Source: Bradyrhizobiaceae bacterium (GTDB taxonomy: Bacteria > Pseudomonadota > Alphaproteobacteria > Rhizobiales > Xanthobacteraceae). From it: a stretch of 64,000 bases of DNA. A model generated the notes under the pieces. It had not been told where the DNA came from and did not search any database. It was given only the letters and a program-made list of their open reading frames with translations. Position 1 is the first letter of the stretch; each line of letters opens with the position of its first letter. The DNA lies in NCBI GenBank assembly GCA_003963145.1, contig RXJJ01000013.1, positions 25,058 to 89,057 of the forward strand. Direction: 5' to 3'. Positions 45,173-53,093 of the stretch are shown here, one piece after another. The translations under genes were made by a program, and so were the position numbers.

Positions 45173-46807
45173 ATGCCGGAGCAGGGAGTGAGCGAACTTC
45201 TCCAGAGCGTCAGATCCGGTGATCGTAGCGCAGCCGACCGGCTGGAGATCGCGGGCCTCACGCTCGATCTTCGGCAGGAGGAACTGCGCGACGCCGCCGG
45301 CATGCGGGTTGAACTGCGCAACAGGTCGTTCGGCGTGCTACGGCATCTGGCGACCAATGCGGGACGCGTCGTGACCAAGGACGAGTTGCTGGCCGCCAAC
45401 TGGCCGGGCGTCACCGTCACCGAGGATTCGCTCACCCAATGCATTTCCGAAATTCGCCGCCTGCTGGGCGATGCCGGTCGCGATGTCATTCGGACCGTGC
45501 CGCGCCGGGGCTACATGATCCTGCAACCGGAGCGGATAGTCCCTCCGGCCGGTATCGTTTCGGGCGGGCCGACGGTGGCCGTCCTGCCATTCGACAACAA
45601 TACCGGAGATGAAAGTCAGCAGGTGTTCGCGGACGGCCTGACGCAGCAGATCATCTCCGCGCTCGGCCGCTTCGGTGAACTGCGCGTTCTCGCTCGCGGC
45701 GCGACGGCTGTTTACAAGGGCCGCGTCCAGAACGTGACGGATATCGGACGGTTTCTCGGTGCCGATTATCTGGTGGACGGCAATGTGCGGCTGGACGGCG
45801 ACCACAACCGCGTCGACATCCAGTTGTCCGACTCGCGGACCGGCGCGCTGATCTGGAGCAAGACGTTCCGGGCCGCCGGCGGCGCCGCCAACATGCTGGC
45901 GGCACAAGACGAGATTTCAGGTCAGGCGAGCGCGATGATCGGCAGTTACTGGGGCGCGATCGGTGCGGCGGAATACAGGCGCATTCAAGCCAAGCCCGGC
46001 GAGGACCTGACGCCCTATGAATGCGTCGTGCAGGGCGTGATCGGCACGACGACCGATGCGACCGTGCTGGAGCCGGTGGCGAAGGCGCGGGACTGTCTGG
46101 AACGATTGACCCGCAGGGAGCCGCGCAACGCGGCGGCGTGGGCGGCGCTGGTTCTGGTTTTCAACAATCAGAGAAACTGGGGTTTTGCCTCGCCAAGCGG
46201 AAAACTGGAGAGCGTCGAGACGCGTCTTTATCTGGCCGATCTGGCAGTCGAGGCGGCAAACCGGGCCGTCGAGATCGCGCCGAACGACGCGTTCGTTCGC
46301 GGGCTTGTCGCGCGTGCGGCGTGGATGGCGTGCCAGCCGGATCTTTTGCAGATCGAGACGGAGCGGGCGATTGCGCTCAACCCGAACGATCCGCAAAATC
46401 TCGGTCCGCTCGGCAATCTCATGGCTTATTCGGGTTTCTGGGACGAGGGCGTCGCGCTTGCCGAAAGGGGGATTGCCCTCACGGCCCCCAGCACGCCGCG
46501 CTGGTGGTGGTGGGCCATCGCCAAACGGGCCTGGGCGCGGGACGACTACGGGCGGGCATTCGATGCGTTTCGCCAGTCCTATGTCGAGCAGCTTTGGCTG
46601 AGCCATCTTCACATGGCTTACACGCTGCCGTTTCTGGACCGGATCGGCGAAGCCAAAGCCCACGTGGCCACTCTTTTAAAGATGCGGCCCGGATTCACAA
46701 TCCGCGAGGCGGATGCCTATTATAAAATGTGGTCTTTCACGCCGAGCTATCGTGACAAGATGTGCGAGGCTCTGCGGACCGCGGGCCTTCCGGCGGCGGA
46801 GGCTTGA
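45173..46807 (+). CDS. Winged-helix (CadC/OmpR-type) regulator with TolB-like and TPR domains
   Basis: A 544-residue protein. The N-terminal winged helix spans about 25-115 (LRNRSFGVLRHLATNAGRVVTKDELLAANWPGVTVTEDSLTQCISEIRRLLGD, VPRRGYML-like end). A TolB N-terminal-like domain lies at about 132-250 (VAVLPFDNNTGDESQQVFADGLTQQIISALGRF). TPR-like helical repeats occupy 260-520. No membrane helix is seen. This architecture is common in Rhizobiales next to class III cyclases or dehydrogenases; effector and targets are unknown. It diverges from an SDR gene, a possible target. Confidence 0.85.
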   Translation: MPEQGVSELLQSVRSGDRSAADRLEIAGLTLDLRQEELRDAAGMRVELRNRSFGVLRHLATNAGRVVTKDELLAANWPGVTVTEDSLTQCISEIRRLLGDAGRDVIRTVPRRGYMILQPERIVPPAGIVSGGPTVAVLPFDNNTGDESQQVFADGLTQQIISALGRFGELRVLARGATAVYKGRVQNVTDIGRFLGADYLVDGNVRLDGDHNRVDIQLSDSRTGALIWSKTFRAAGGAANMLAAQDEISGQASAMIGSYWGAIGAAEYRRIQAKPGEDLTPYECVVQGVIGTTTDATVLEPVAKARDCLERLTRREPRNAAAWAALVLVFNNQRNWGFASPSGKLESVETRLYLADLAVEAANRAVEIAPNDAFVRGLVARAAWMACQPDLLQIETERAIALNPNDPQNLGPLGNLMAYSGFWDEGVALAERGIALTAPSTPRWWWWAIAKRAWARDDYGRAFDAFRQSYVEQLWLSHLHMAYTLPFLDRIGEAKAHVATLLKMRPGFTIREADAYYKMWSFTPSYRDKMCEALRTAGLPAAEA

Positions 46808-46872
46808 GGTGGCGGCGAACACTGCGAGCGTAAAGTCCTTCCGCCTGGCGTTATCCTGTGTGGCAAGCGGGT

Positions 46873-47856
46873 TCAGGGGATAAGCACGGCCGCTCCCTGA
46901 AAACGGCCGGCGCGCAGATCGGCGAGCGCCTCGTTTGCACGTTCGAGCGGGTATGTCGTCGTGGCGGTTCTCACATTCGCTTTCGGTGCGATGCCGAGAA
47001 ACTCCTCCGCGTCATGGCGCGTGAGATTGGCGACGGAGACGAGCTGACGCTCCTCCCATAATATGTCGTAGGGAAATGACGGGATATCGCTCATGTGGAT
47101 GCCGCCGCAGACCACGCGCCCGCCCTTGCGGACCGCGCGCAATGCAGCCGGCACCAGCGCGCCGACAGGCGCGAAGATGATCGCGGCGTCCAGCAAGTCC
47201 GGCGGGCTGTCTTCCGAGCTTCCGGCCCAGCGCGCGCCGAGCGAGCGCGCCATCGCCTGCGCCGCGTCATCGCCCGCGCGTGTGAAGGCGTAGATCTCGC
47301 GGCCCTGCCAGCGGCAGACCTGCGCCAGAATATGGGCGGCGGCGCCAAAGCCGTAGAGGCCGATCCTGCGGCCATCGCCCGCGATGCGCAGCGAGCGCCA
47401 GCCGATCAGTCCGGCGCACATCAGCGGCGCGGCGTGAACCGGATCGTCGAAACCCGTCAGCGGAAAGGCGAACGCGGCATCCGCGACGACATGTGTGGCA
47501 AAACCCCCATCGCGGGTGTAGCCGGTGAACAGGGGATCGTTGCAGAGATTTTCCCGGTCCGTCCTGCAGTAGGGGCACGTTCCGCAGGTGTGGCCGAGCC
47601 ATGGAACGCCGACGCGCACGCCGACGGCGGGCGCCGTAACGCCGCTGCCAAGCCGATCGACGATGCCGACGATTTCGTGGCCGGGAACGATCGGCAATTT
47701 GGGATCGGGCAGATCGCCATCGACCACATGCAGGTCCGTACGGCACACCGCGCAAGCCTCGACGCGGATGCGAATTTCGCCGGGGCCGGGCAGCGGATCG
47801 GGCCGCTCCTCAAATCGGAGCGGCTGTCCGATAGCGTGAAGGACCATGGCTTTCAT
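46873..47856 (-). CDS. Zinc-dependent alcohol dehydrogenase (AdhA-like)
   Basis: This 327-residue enzyme is a zinc MDR with Cys38 (ACAVCRTDLHVVDGDL), His60/Glu61 (PGHEIVGIV) and a later Cys for catalytic zinc. Structural zinc cysteines lie in CGTCPYCRTDRENLC. GLYGFGAAAHILAQV is the NAD-binding motif. The VWGGIHMSD-like VVCGGIHMSDIPSFPYDILW end fits the branch annotated as zinc-binding alcohol dehydrogenases. A FixK/FNR box lies about 83-96 bases upstream, suggesting expression at low oxygen, perhaps for aldehyde reduction or alcohol use. It is divergent from the CHAD gene. Confidence 0.9.
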   Translation of the reverse strand: MKAMVLHAIGQPLRFEERPDPLPGPGEIRIRVEACAVCRTDLHVVDGDLPDPKLPIVPGHEIVGIVDRLGSGVTAPAVGVRVGVPWLGHTCGTCPYCRTDRENLCNDPLFTGYTRDGGFATHVVADAAFAFPLTGFDDPVHAAPLMCAGLIGWRSLRIAGDGRRIGLYGFGAAAHILAQVCRWQGREIYAFTRAGDDAAQAMARSLGARWAGSSEDSPPDLLDAAIIFAPVGALVPAALRAVRKGGRVVCGGIHMSDIPSFPYDILWEERQLVSVANLTRHDAEEFLGIAPKANVRTATTTYPLERANEALADLRAGRFQGAAVLIP

Positions 47857-47938
47857 GGATCATCTCCCGGCCGTATTCGCGGTCGGCGATCGACCGATTT
47901 GCATGCCCGGACAGCTTAACGCGCGTAGCCGATTGGTC

Positions 47939-47952
47939 TTGATTTCGATCAA
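47939..47952. promoter_or_regulatory. FixK/FNR-type binding site
   Basis: TTGATTTCGATCAA is a perfect TTGAT-N4-ATCAA palindrome, the consensus for FNR/FixK/FnrL regulators of microaerobic genes in Rhizobiales. It sits midway between the divergent alcohol dehydrogenase (start 47856) and CHAD-protein gene (start 48029). At the standard -41.5 position it gives leaders of about 40-50 bases in either direction. Confidence 0.72.
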
Positions 47953-48028
47953 CATACAGACTGACATGCGGGCTTACCTGCCATGCCGGGAAACTTCTGT
48001 AAGTCGTCCTAATCGGGAGCGGCTGTTG

Positions 48029-48991
48029 ATGGATCGGTCTGATCGCAATCTTGTCAAGCACGGGTGCGGCGGAGAAAACAAATCCGCCGGAGCGCCATTC
48101 GCCGACATTGCGCTTCGCCCGTCGGCCGGCATGGCCGAGGCCTTTCAGGTTATCTGCGGAAATATCCGGCGTCAGCTTGCCGAGGCGCAACACGATCTGG
48201 GCTCATCGAGTCCCGACGCGCTTCACGAGATGCGTGTGGCGCTGCGGCGGCTGCGCGCTGCCATCGGGCTTTTTCCCGATGCGCTGAAAGCAAAGCAGAG
48301 GGCCTGCATTCTTGCCGACATCAAATGGATCAGCAAACATCTTTCCTTTGCGCGCGATATCGATGTCTTTGTTGCAGAGGTCGTGTTGCCACTGAAAGTG
48401 AGGCATCCTGACAACATTCCAATCCATTCCCTCTATCGCAAGTGCCTTGACCGGAAGATAGCTGAATACCGCCGTATCCAAACCGCTCTCTGTTCGAGAC
48501 GATTCTTGATGTTCAGTCGCAGGATTGCCGGGGTTGTCGCCCCGAGCGTGTCCGGGCCGGGTCTTGACCAGCCGGCATCAGCTGTTGCCGCTGACAGTCT
48601 CGCCAGAATGAAAAAGAAGATAAAAAACGGGAAACCGTTGAAGAAGCTCGGACGCCGCGAACTTCACAAGTTTCGGCTGCGGATCAAGGCGATGCGCTAC
48701 GCGCTGGAACTCACCGGGGGGCTTGTTTCCGGAGATCGGCAACGCAGGCATTTTGACGAGATGCTGACGTCGCTTCGGCACCTCCAATCGGCGCTCGGAG
48801 AGATCACCGACATCGCGGCGCGGCGCAAGACGTTTGAGAAGATCATGGGACGATCCGGATTGTCCGCGCGATCGGTCAGGCACCGGTTTGCCGGGCTTGA
48901 GCTGGACAACGCGCGGCGGCAGCGCAAGTGCTTGAGTCGGTCGATTGAGGCCCATGAGCGCTTTTTGCGAACCCGGCCATTCTGGAAATGA
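48029..48991 (+). CDS. CHAD-domain protein
   Basis: The 320-residue protein is built of the CHAD helical domain. The signature histidines and basic residues are in ALHEMRVALRRLRAAIGLF (first half) and LHKFRLRIKAMRYALEL (second half). CHAD domains bind polyphosphate through such basic surfaces. There is no CYTH domain, so this is a stand-alone binder. The ATG at 48029 follows GGGAG by 10 bases; a longer frame from 47846 overlaps the divergent gene. It lies downstream of a FixK/FNR box and precedes a lipoyl-like gene and ackA on the same strand. Confidence 0.88.
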   Translation: MDRSDRNLVKHGCGGENKSAGAPFADIALRPSAGMAEAFQVICGNIRRQLAEAQHDLGSSSPDALHEMRVALRRLRAAIGLFPDALKAKQRACILADIKWISKHLSFARDIDVFVAEVVLPLKVRHPDNIPIHSLYRKCLDRKIAEYRRIQTALCSRRFLMFSRRIAGVVAPSVSGPGLDQPASAVAADSLARMKKKIKNGKPLKKLGRRELHKFRLRIKAMRYALELTGGLVSGDRQRRHFDEMLTSLRHLQSALGEITDIAARRKTFEKIMGRSGLSARSVRHRFAGLELDNARRQRKCLSRSIEAHERFLRTRPFWK

Positions 48992-49105
48992 TCGATAGCG
49001 AAAATGACGTCTTGAAGTTCCTCGGAGTTGTGCCGGTTTAATCCAGATCAATGTGGATGGGTGCTCCACCTTTATACGAAGCAAGGCATTGAAGAGGAGC
49101 AGACA

Positions 49106-49339
49106 ATGGACATCAGAATCGCAGAGGATTTCTGGGCGGGACGCATGCTGCCCGAGGGGATTGTCGAGCGGTGGATCGCGGAGCACGGCAGCCAGGTCGA
49201 GGCCGGTGCGCCGGTCGCCGAGGTCCGCATCGAAGACTCACTGCATGAGATCATCGCGCCGGTGAGCGGGCGTCTGGTGGCGTATGTCGCGAAAAACGAT
49301 ATTGTCGAGCCCGGCTCCGTGATTGGGCAAATTGCCTGA
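49106..49339 (+). CDS. Lipoyl/biotinyl-fold domain without a modifiable lysine
   Basis: The 77-residue protein has the flattened beta-barrel pattern of biotinyl/lipoyl carriers (GIVERWIAEHGSQVEAGAPVAEVRIEDSLHEIIAPVSGRLVAYVAKNDIVEPGSVIGQI). At the hairpin tip, where the carrier lysine sits (DKA or MKM), it has EDS. The only lysine is Lys63 on another turn. It therefore cannot be lipoylated or biotinylated in the usual way and may be a structural or binding domain. AGGAG precedes the ATG. It lies 66 bases before ackA on the same strand. Confidence 0.8.
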   Translation: MDIRIAEDFWAGRMLPEGIVERWIAEHGSQVEAGAPVAEVRIEDSLHEIIAPVSGRLVAYVAKNDIVEPGSVIGQIA

Positions 49340-49405
49340 CGTCATCCCGGATGCATGCAAATCTGCGATTGGATAAGCCATCCGGCGTGACACAGCGGAA
49401 ATTTC

Positions 49406-50593
49406 ATGACCGATGCCGTTCTGGTTCTGAATGTCGGTTCGTCGACATTGAAATTCTCCGTGTTTCCGGCGCTGGCAAAGGTCACGGGAAACGATTGGCT
49501 GGTTCGGGGCAAGATCGAAAAGATCGGGCCGGACGCCTCCATGACAGTCACGCAGGCCGGATGCGCGACTTCGGATGTCAGGCTTGAACACGTCACGTCG
49601 CACCCGCAGGCGCTCGCATTTCTGCTGGCCTGGATCAGGGAGCACCTGACGCATTGTAACATCGTGATGGCCGGGCATCGGGTCGTGCATGGCGGCCTGC
49701 GCTACACCGCGCCCGTGAAGGTCGATGCTGCCATCCTGGGTGCGCTGCGCGAACTCATTCCCCTGGCTCCCTTGCATCAACCCTCCTGCCTCGCGGGCAT
49801 CGAGGCGCTTTTTGCGATGGACCCGGATCTGACGCAGGTGGCGTGTTTCGATACCGCATTTCATCACACGCTGCCGCTGCCCGAGGCGACCTTCGCATTA
49901 CCCCGCAAATTCACGGAGCAGGGTGTGCGCCGCTACGGATTTCACGGACTGTCCTACGAATATATCGCCAGCGTGCTGCCGGATTATCTCGGGCCGGCGG
50001 CGGAGGGGCGCGTCATCGTCGCCCATCTTGGCAGCGGCGCGAGCATGTGTGCGATGCTGAACCGGCAGAGCATTGCCACGACCATGAGCTTCACGCCGCT
50101 GGACGGTCTGCCGATGGGGACGCGCTGCGGCAGCATCGACCCCGGAGCCATCCTTTATCTCGTCGAGCAGAAGGGCTTGTCGCCCGATGCCGTCAACAAG
50201 ATGCTGTATCACGACTCGGGCCTGCTCGGCATTTCCGGCATCAGCGACGATATGAGAACGCTGCTGGCGAGCAAGCAAGGTTCGGCGGGCGAGGCGGTCG
50301 ATTTCTTCGTTTATCATGTCGCGCGCGAACTGGGGTCGCTGGCCGCTGCGCTGGGCGGCGTGGACGCGATCGTGTTCACCGGAGGAATTGGCGAGCACGC
50401 CGCCGAGATACGCCGCCGGGTTCTGGCCGGCGCGGTTTGGCTGGGCGTGAAGACCGCGGACGACACCGGGCCGCGGCTGACGACTTCTGACAGTCCTGTG
50501 TCGGCCTGGGTTATTCCGACAAACGAGGAACTGGTCATCGCGCGCGCCAGCATCGAGATTGCGGGCGCGAGCGATGGTTCGGTCGTGGGTTAG
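49406..50593 (+). CDS. ackA: Acetate kinase
   Basis: The 395-residue enzyme interconverts acetyl phosphate + ADP and acetate + ATP. It has the ASKHA fold with VLNVGSSTLKFSVF, the phosphate loop AHLGSGASMCA, FDTAFHHTLP, RYGFHGLSYEYI, MGTRCGSIDPG, and FTGGIGEHAAEIR. Catalytic Asp, His and Arg are in their usual places. No phosphotransacetylase or phosphoketolase gene lies next to it, so the source of acetyl phosphate is elsewhere. It is third in a row after the CHAD and lipoyl-like genes downstream of the FixK/FNR box, in keeping with a fermentative role at low oxygen. Confidence 0.95.
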   Translation: MTDAVLVLNVGSSTLKFSVFPALAKVTGNDWLVRGKIEKIGPDASMTVTQAGCATSDVRLEHVTSHPQALAFLLAWIREHLTHCNIVMAGHRVVHGGLRYTAPVKVDAAILGALRELIPLAPLHQPSCLAGIEALFAMDPDLTQVACFDTAFHHTLPLPEATFALPRKFTEQGVRRYGFHGLSYEYIASVLPDYLGPAAEGRVIVAHLGSGASMCAMLNRQSIATTMSFTPLDGLPMGTRCGSIDPGAILYLVEQKGLSPDAVNKMLYHDSGLLGISGISDDMRTLLASKQGSAGEAVDFFVYHVARELGSLAAALGGVDAIVFTGGIGEHAAEIRRRVLAGAVWLGVKTADDTGPRLTTSDSPVSAWVIPTNEELVIARASIEIAGASDGSVVG

Positions 50594-50621
50594 CCTTTCG
50601 CAGACATGACAGCCTGCTTCC

Positions 50622-50849
50622 TTATCGCCGCAACTGGCGTCCGTAAGCCCAGCGCGGATTGATCCGGCAGTCGGCGACACGCCCCGATGCGGAGGCCTGG
50701 CACTGGGCGTAGGTCACGAACGAACAATCGCCCGCCGCGACCTCGCCGCCTTCATAGAGGCAGTATTTGTAGTCTCTCGCCTGAGAAGGCGCTGTCGCCG
50801 CCAGCATCGACAATCCGCCTGCGGCAATACCGATCATCAGCATTTTCAT
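50622..50849 (-). CDS. DUF3551 small secreted protein
   Basis: The 75-residue protein has a signal peptide (MKMLMIGIAAGGLSMLAATAPSQA) and a mature domain RDYKYCLYEGGEVAAGDCSFVTYAQCQASASGRVADCRINPRWAYGR. The four cysteines and the YCLYEGG / CSFVTYAQC / GR-x-x-C-x-x-NP pattern identify DUF3551, a family largely confined to Bradyrhizobium relatives and of unknown role. AAGGAAAATACC precedes the ATG at 50849. It is convergent with ackA. Confidence 0.85.
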   Translation of the reverse strand: MKMLMIGIAAGGLSMLAATAPSQARDYKYCLYEGGEVAAGDCSFVTYAQCQASASGRVADCRINPRWAYGRQLRR

Positions 50850-50976
50850 GGTATTTTCCTTTTTTGACGAACGCCGTGATTTTCCAACTTTACCAGGATT
50901 CAAGCGCCGACAACCATCCCAGTTCCAGCTTCCGCAAGGCATCTTCGATTTTCGATTGATATTGCCCTCAATCGTC

Positions 50977-51006
50977 AAAATAAAAACCCCGCGAAAGCGC
51001 GGGGTT
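50977..51006 (-). terminator. Strong Rho-independent terminator after the proline micro-ORF
   Basis: On the minus strand AACCCCGCG pairs with CGCGGGGTT (plus-strand arms 50998-51006 and 50985-50993) around CTTT. TTTTTATTTT follows. It begins 5 bases after the TAA of the 15-codon frame. Confidence 0.9.
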
Positions 51007-51011
51007 CTAAT

Positions 51012-51059
51012 TTAGAAAATCGGCGCCGGAGGTGGCGGAGGAGGGCCCATATTGACCAT
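51012..51059 (-). CDS. Possible 15-residue proline-rich micro-protein
   Basis: The minus-strand frame reads MVNMGPPPPPPAPIF and stops with TAA directly before a strong terminator. AAGGA lies 9 bases before the ATG. Start site, stop and terminator are packed like a complete tiny gene, in about 80 bases. Six consecutive prolines would need elongation factor P for smooth translation. It could be a functional peptide, a stalling leader or the trace of a small RNA. The 296 bases further upstream, to 51355, hold no other gene that I can support and presumably contain its promoter. Confidence 0.45.
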   Translation of the reverse strand: MVNMGPPPPPPAPIF

Positions 51060-51355
51060 GATTTGAGTCCTTGTCGTGTGAACGCACCGCAAATTATCCG
51101 TAAATTCGGGGCTGGCAATATCAACTTTTTGTTTTTCATGCACTGTGTCTTGCGCCGCACACTCGGACGCCCCCTTGCACTCGCGTTCTCATTGAGTTTC
51201 CCGGCGCGGCGCGCATGTTCCTCGCATAAAGCCGATAATTAGGACTCGCCAAACCGGAATTGGGCGCGCATTGTCAGCCATTACCGCATGGCCCGAGGCA
51301 TTTTATCGGTGACTGAGAGCATTTGGAGCGCCCGCCCCTCGAACAGGGAAGAGCA

Positions 51356-51550
51356 ATGATGAATATGCTCAAGACTCCCATTGAATCCAGTTGGAAGACG
51401 CAGGCGGACGACGCCCGCACCAAGGCTGATCACTTGCGTGAAGGCCAGAGCAAGGAGCGGCTTCTGAAAACGGCCCGCCAGCTCGATACCGCCGCGAAAA
51501 TGCATCGCTGGATGGAATCCCCGGGATTGAAACCGCCGCAGGGCAAGTAG
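51356..51550 (+). CDS. Small hypothetical soluble protein
   Basis: The 64-residue protein is strongly charged and helical (TQADDARTKADHLREGQSKERLLKTARQLDTAAKMHRWMESPGLKPP). No signal peptide or membrane segment is present. GGGAAGAG lies just before ATGATGAATATG, and the first ATG is used here; the second ATG at 51359 is equally possible. I do not recognise the family, but the codon pattern is that of a real gene. Confidence 0.65.
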   Translation: MMNMLKTPIESSWKTQADDARTKADHLREGQSKERLLKTARQLDTAAKMHRWMESPGLKPPQGK

Positions 51551-51650
51551 TCGCGGCATATCTGCCTTGCCGGCCGCCGATCTTGATGCGGCAATGGAAA
51601 CCTGCTGTTCACTCCGCCGGGCCGGTCTTGTGCCTGACGGAGTGTATCAC

Positions 51651-52547
51651 ATGAAAATCGCCATCATGGGCGCAGGCGCGGTCGGAGGCTATTTCGGCGC
51701 GATGCTGGCGCGAGCAGGTCATGACGTCGTGCTGATCGCGCGGCCGCAGCACGTCGAGGCCATCGCGCGGCAGGGCGGTCTGATGATCGAAGCCCGCGAC
51801 TTTCACGGTGTGGTCCCGCTCAGGGCAACAGCCGATCCGTCCGGCGTTGAAGGAGCTGAACTGGTTTTGTTCTGCGTCAAGTCGGGCGATACGCAGGAGG
51901 CGGGCCGTTCGATCGCGCCGCATCTCGCGTCCGGAGCGACGGTGCTATGTCTTCAGAATGGCGTTGATAATGCCGAGCGGTTGCAGGCCACAATCAAGCA
52001 GCCCGCTGTCCCCGCGGCGGTCTATGTCGCGGCCGAGATGGCGGGACCGGGACATATCAATCATCGCGGCCGTGGCGAACTGATCATCGGCGCGTCACCG
52101 GCGAGCGCCGACATCGCGGCGTGTCTTAGCGCCGCGTCGATTCCAACCCATGTGTCGGATCGCGTCATGGACGACCTGTGGACCAAGCTCGTGATGAATT
52201 GCGCGCTGAATGCCCTGTCGGCGGTTGCCCAGCTGCCCTATGGCCGCGTGATCGAAGTCGAGGGCGTAAGTAGCGTCATACGGAACGTGGTGGATGAGTG
52301 CACCGCCGTCGCGGCGGCATTGGGCATTTCGGTGCCGAAGGATGCGTACGACAAGGTTCTCGCGCTGCCTTCGACCATGCCGGAACAGTTTTCCTCGACC
52401 GCTCAGGATCTGGCGCGCGGCAAGCCGAGCGAGATCGACTATCTGAACGGTTATGTCGCGCGCAAGGGCGCCGAATTGTCGATACCCGCGCCGGCCAATC
52501 TCGCTTTGCAGGTGATGGTCAAATTGTGCGAAGCCGCGGCTCGCTAG
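51651..52547 (+). CDS. panE: 2-dehydropantoate 2-reductase (ketopantoate reductase family)
   Basis: The 298-residue enzyme uses NADPH to reduce ketopantoate in pantothenate synthesis. The Rossmann motif MKIAIMGAGAVGGYFGAML is at the N-terminus. VKSGDTQEA, LQNGVDNAERL, and the catalytic Lys in DDLWTKLVMNCALNALSAV follow. PSTMPEQFSSTAQDLARGKPSEIDYLNGYV is the family C-terminal helical signature. The family also includes paralogues acting on other 2-oxoacids, so the substrate is likely but not certain. ATG 51651 begins the Rossmann strand. Confidence 0.88.
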   Translation: MKIAIMGAGAVGGYFGAMLARAGHDVVLIARPQHVEAIARQGGLMIEARDFHGVVPLRATADPSGVEGAELVLFCVKSGDTQEAGRSIAPHLASGATVLCLQNGVDNAERLQATIKQPAVPAAVYVAAEMAGPGHINHRGRGELIIGASPASADIAACLSAASIPTHVSDRVMDDLWTKLVMNCALNALSAVAQLPYGRVIEVEGVSSVIRNVVDECTAVAAALGISVPKDAYDKVLALPSTMPEQFSSTAQDLARGKPSEIDYLNGYVARKGAELSIPAPANLALQVMVKLCEAAAR

Positions 52548-52603
52548 CTGCCGAACGTCTATCTTGAGCGCGGTCATGTCCGCGCGGGGATTGAACGATC
52601 CCG

Positions 52604-52954
52604 CTATTTTTCCTCCCGCTCCGGCTCGCATTCCGGACAGGTATCGCCGATCGAGCGCATGACGTCGTCGATCGCCTTGAGGCGATCGTCACGGGTTGTT
52701 CGATTGAAACGCTCTTTTGCTGCGATCGCTTTCGCGCGCTCCCATGAATGAGGATCCGAGCGATCTTTCATGTAGCCGTGGTGTTCGCATTCGGTGATGG
52801 CACCTGCTTCCAGCAAGGTGCCGATGGCCCAGCCATGTAACGTCCGATAAGTCATTCCGCGCTCCGTATTGCGGTGCAGGCGATAGAGAGGGTGAGAGTA
52901 AAATCGGGAGACGCCCTGCGATTCGCTAGTCCGAGTCGAATCTTCAGCATTCAT
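52604..52954 (-). CDS. Hypothetical protein with C-terminal CPEC motif
   Basis: The 116-residue soluble protein has a polar N-terminus and a middle part (RGMTYRTLHGWAIGTLLEAGAITECEHHGYMKDRSDPHSWERAKAIA) that looks like a small helical domain. The tail GDTCPECEPEREEK has a C-x-x-C pair, and ECEHH adds possible metal ligands. I do not recognise a family. CCGGAG precedes the ATG. Confidence 0.65.
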   Translation of the reverse strand: MNAEDSTRTSESQGVSRFYSHPLYRLHRNTERGMTYRTLHGWAIGTLLEAGAITECEHHGYMKDRSDPHSWERAKAIAAKERFNRTTRDDRLKAIDDVMRSIGDTCPECEPEREEK

Positions 52955-53093
52955 CTCCGGTACAGGAGCCCGCGCGAATAATCACGGCTGCGCGGTCGTG
53001 ATATTGCGATTGATCAATGATTGCCCGGCGCATGCGCGGAACTATATCGCGCCTTAAAACTTTTAATGCATCGCTCCTTTGCCGGAGGCCGAC

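Noticed and set aside
50975..51160. 61-codon minus-strand frame reading across the terminator
   Set aside because: It runs through the strong hairpin in another frame and has no ribosome site. The 15-codon frame with its own AAGGA is the better candidate.
53038..53063. GGAAC followed after 17 bases by CTT, upstream of the Spy-like gene, as a third EcfG promoter
   Set aside because: The -10 element does not match GTT, so one of two required elements is missing.
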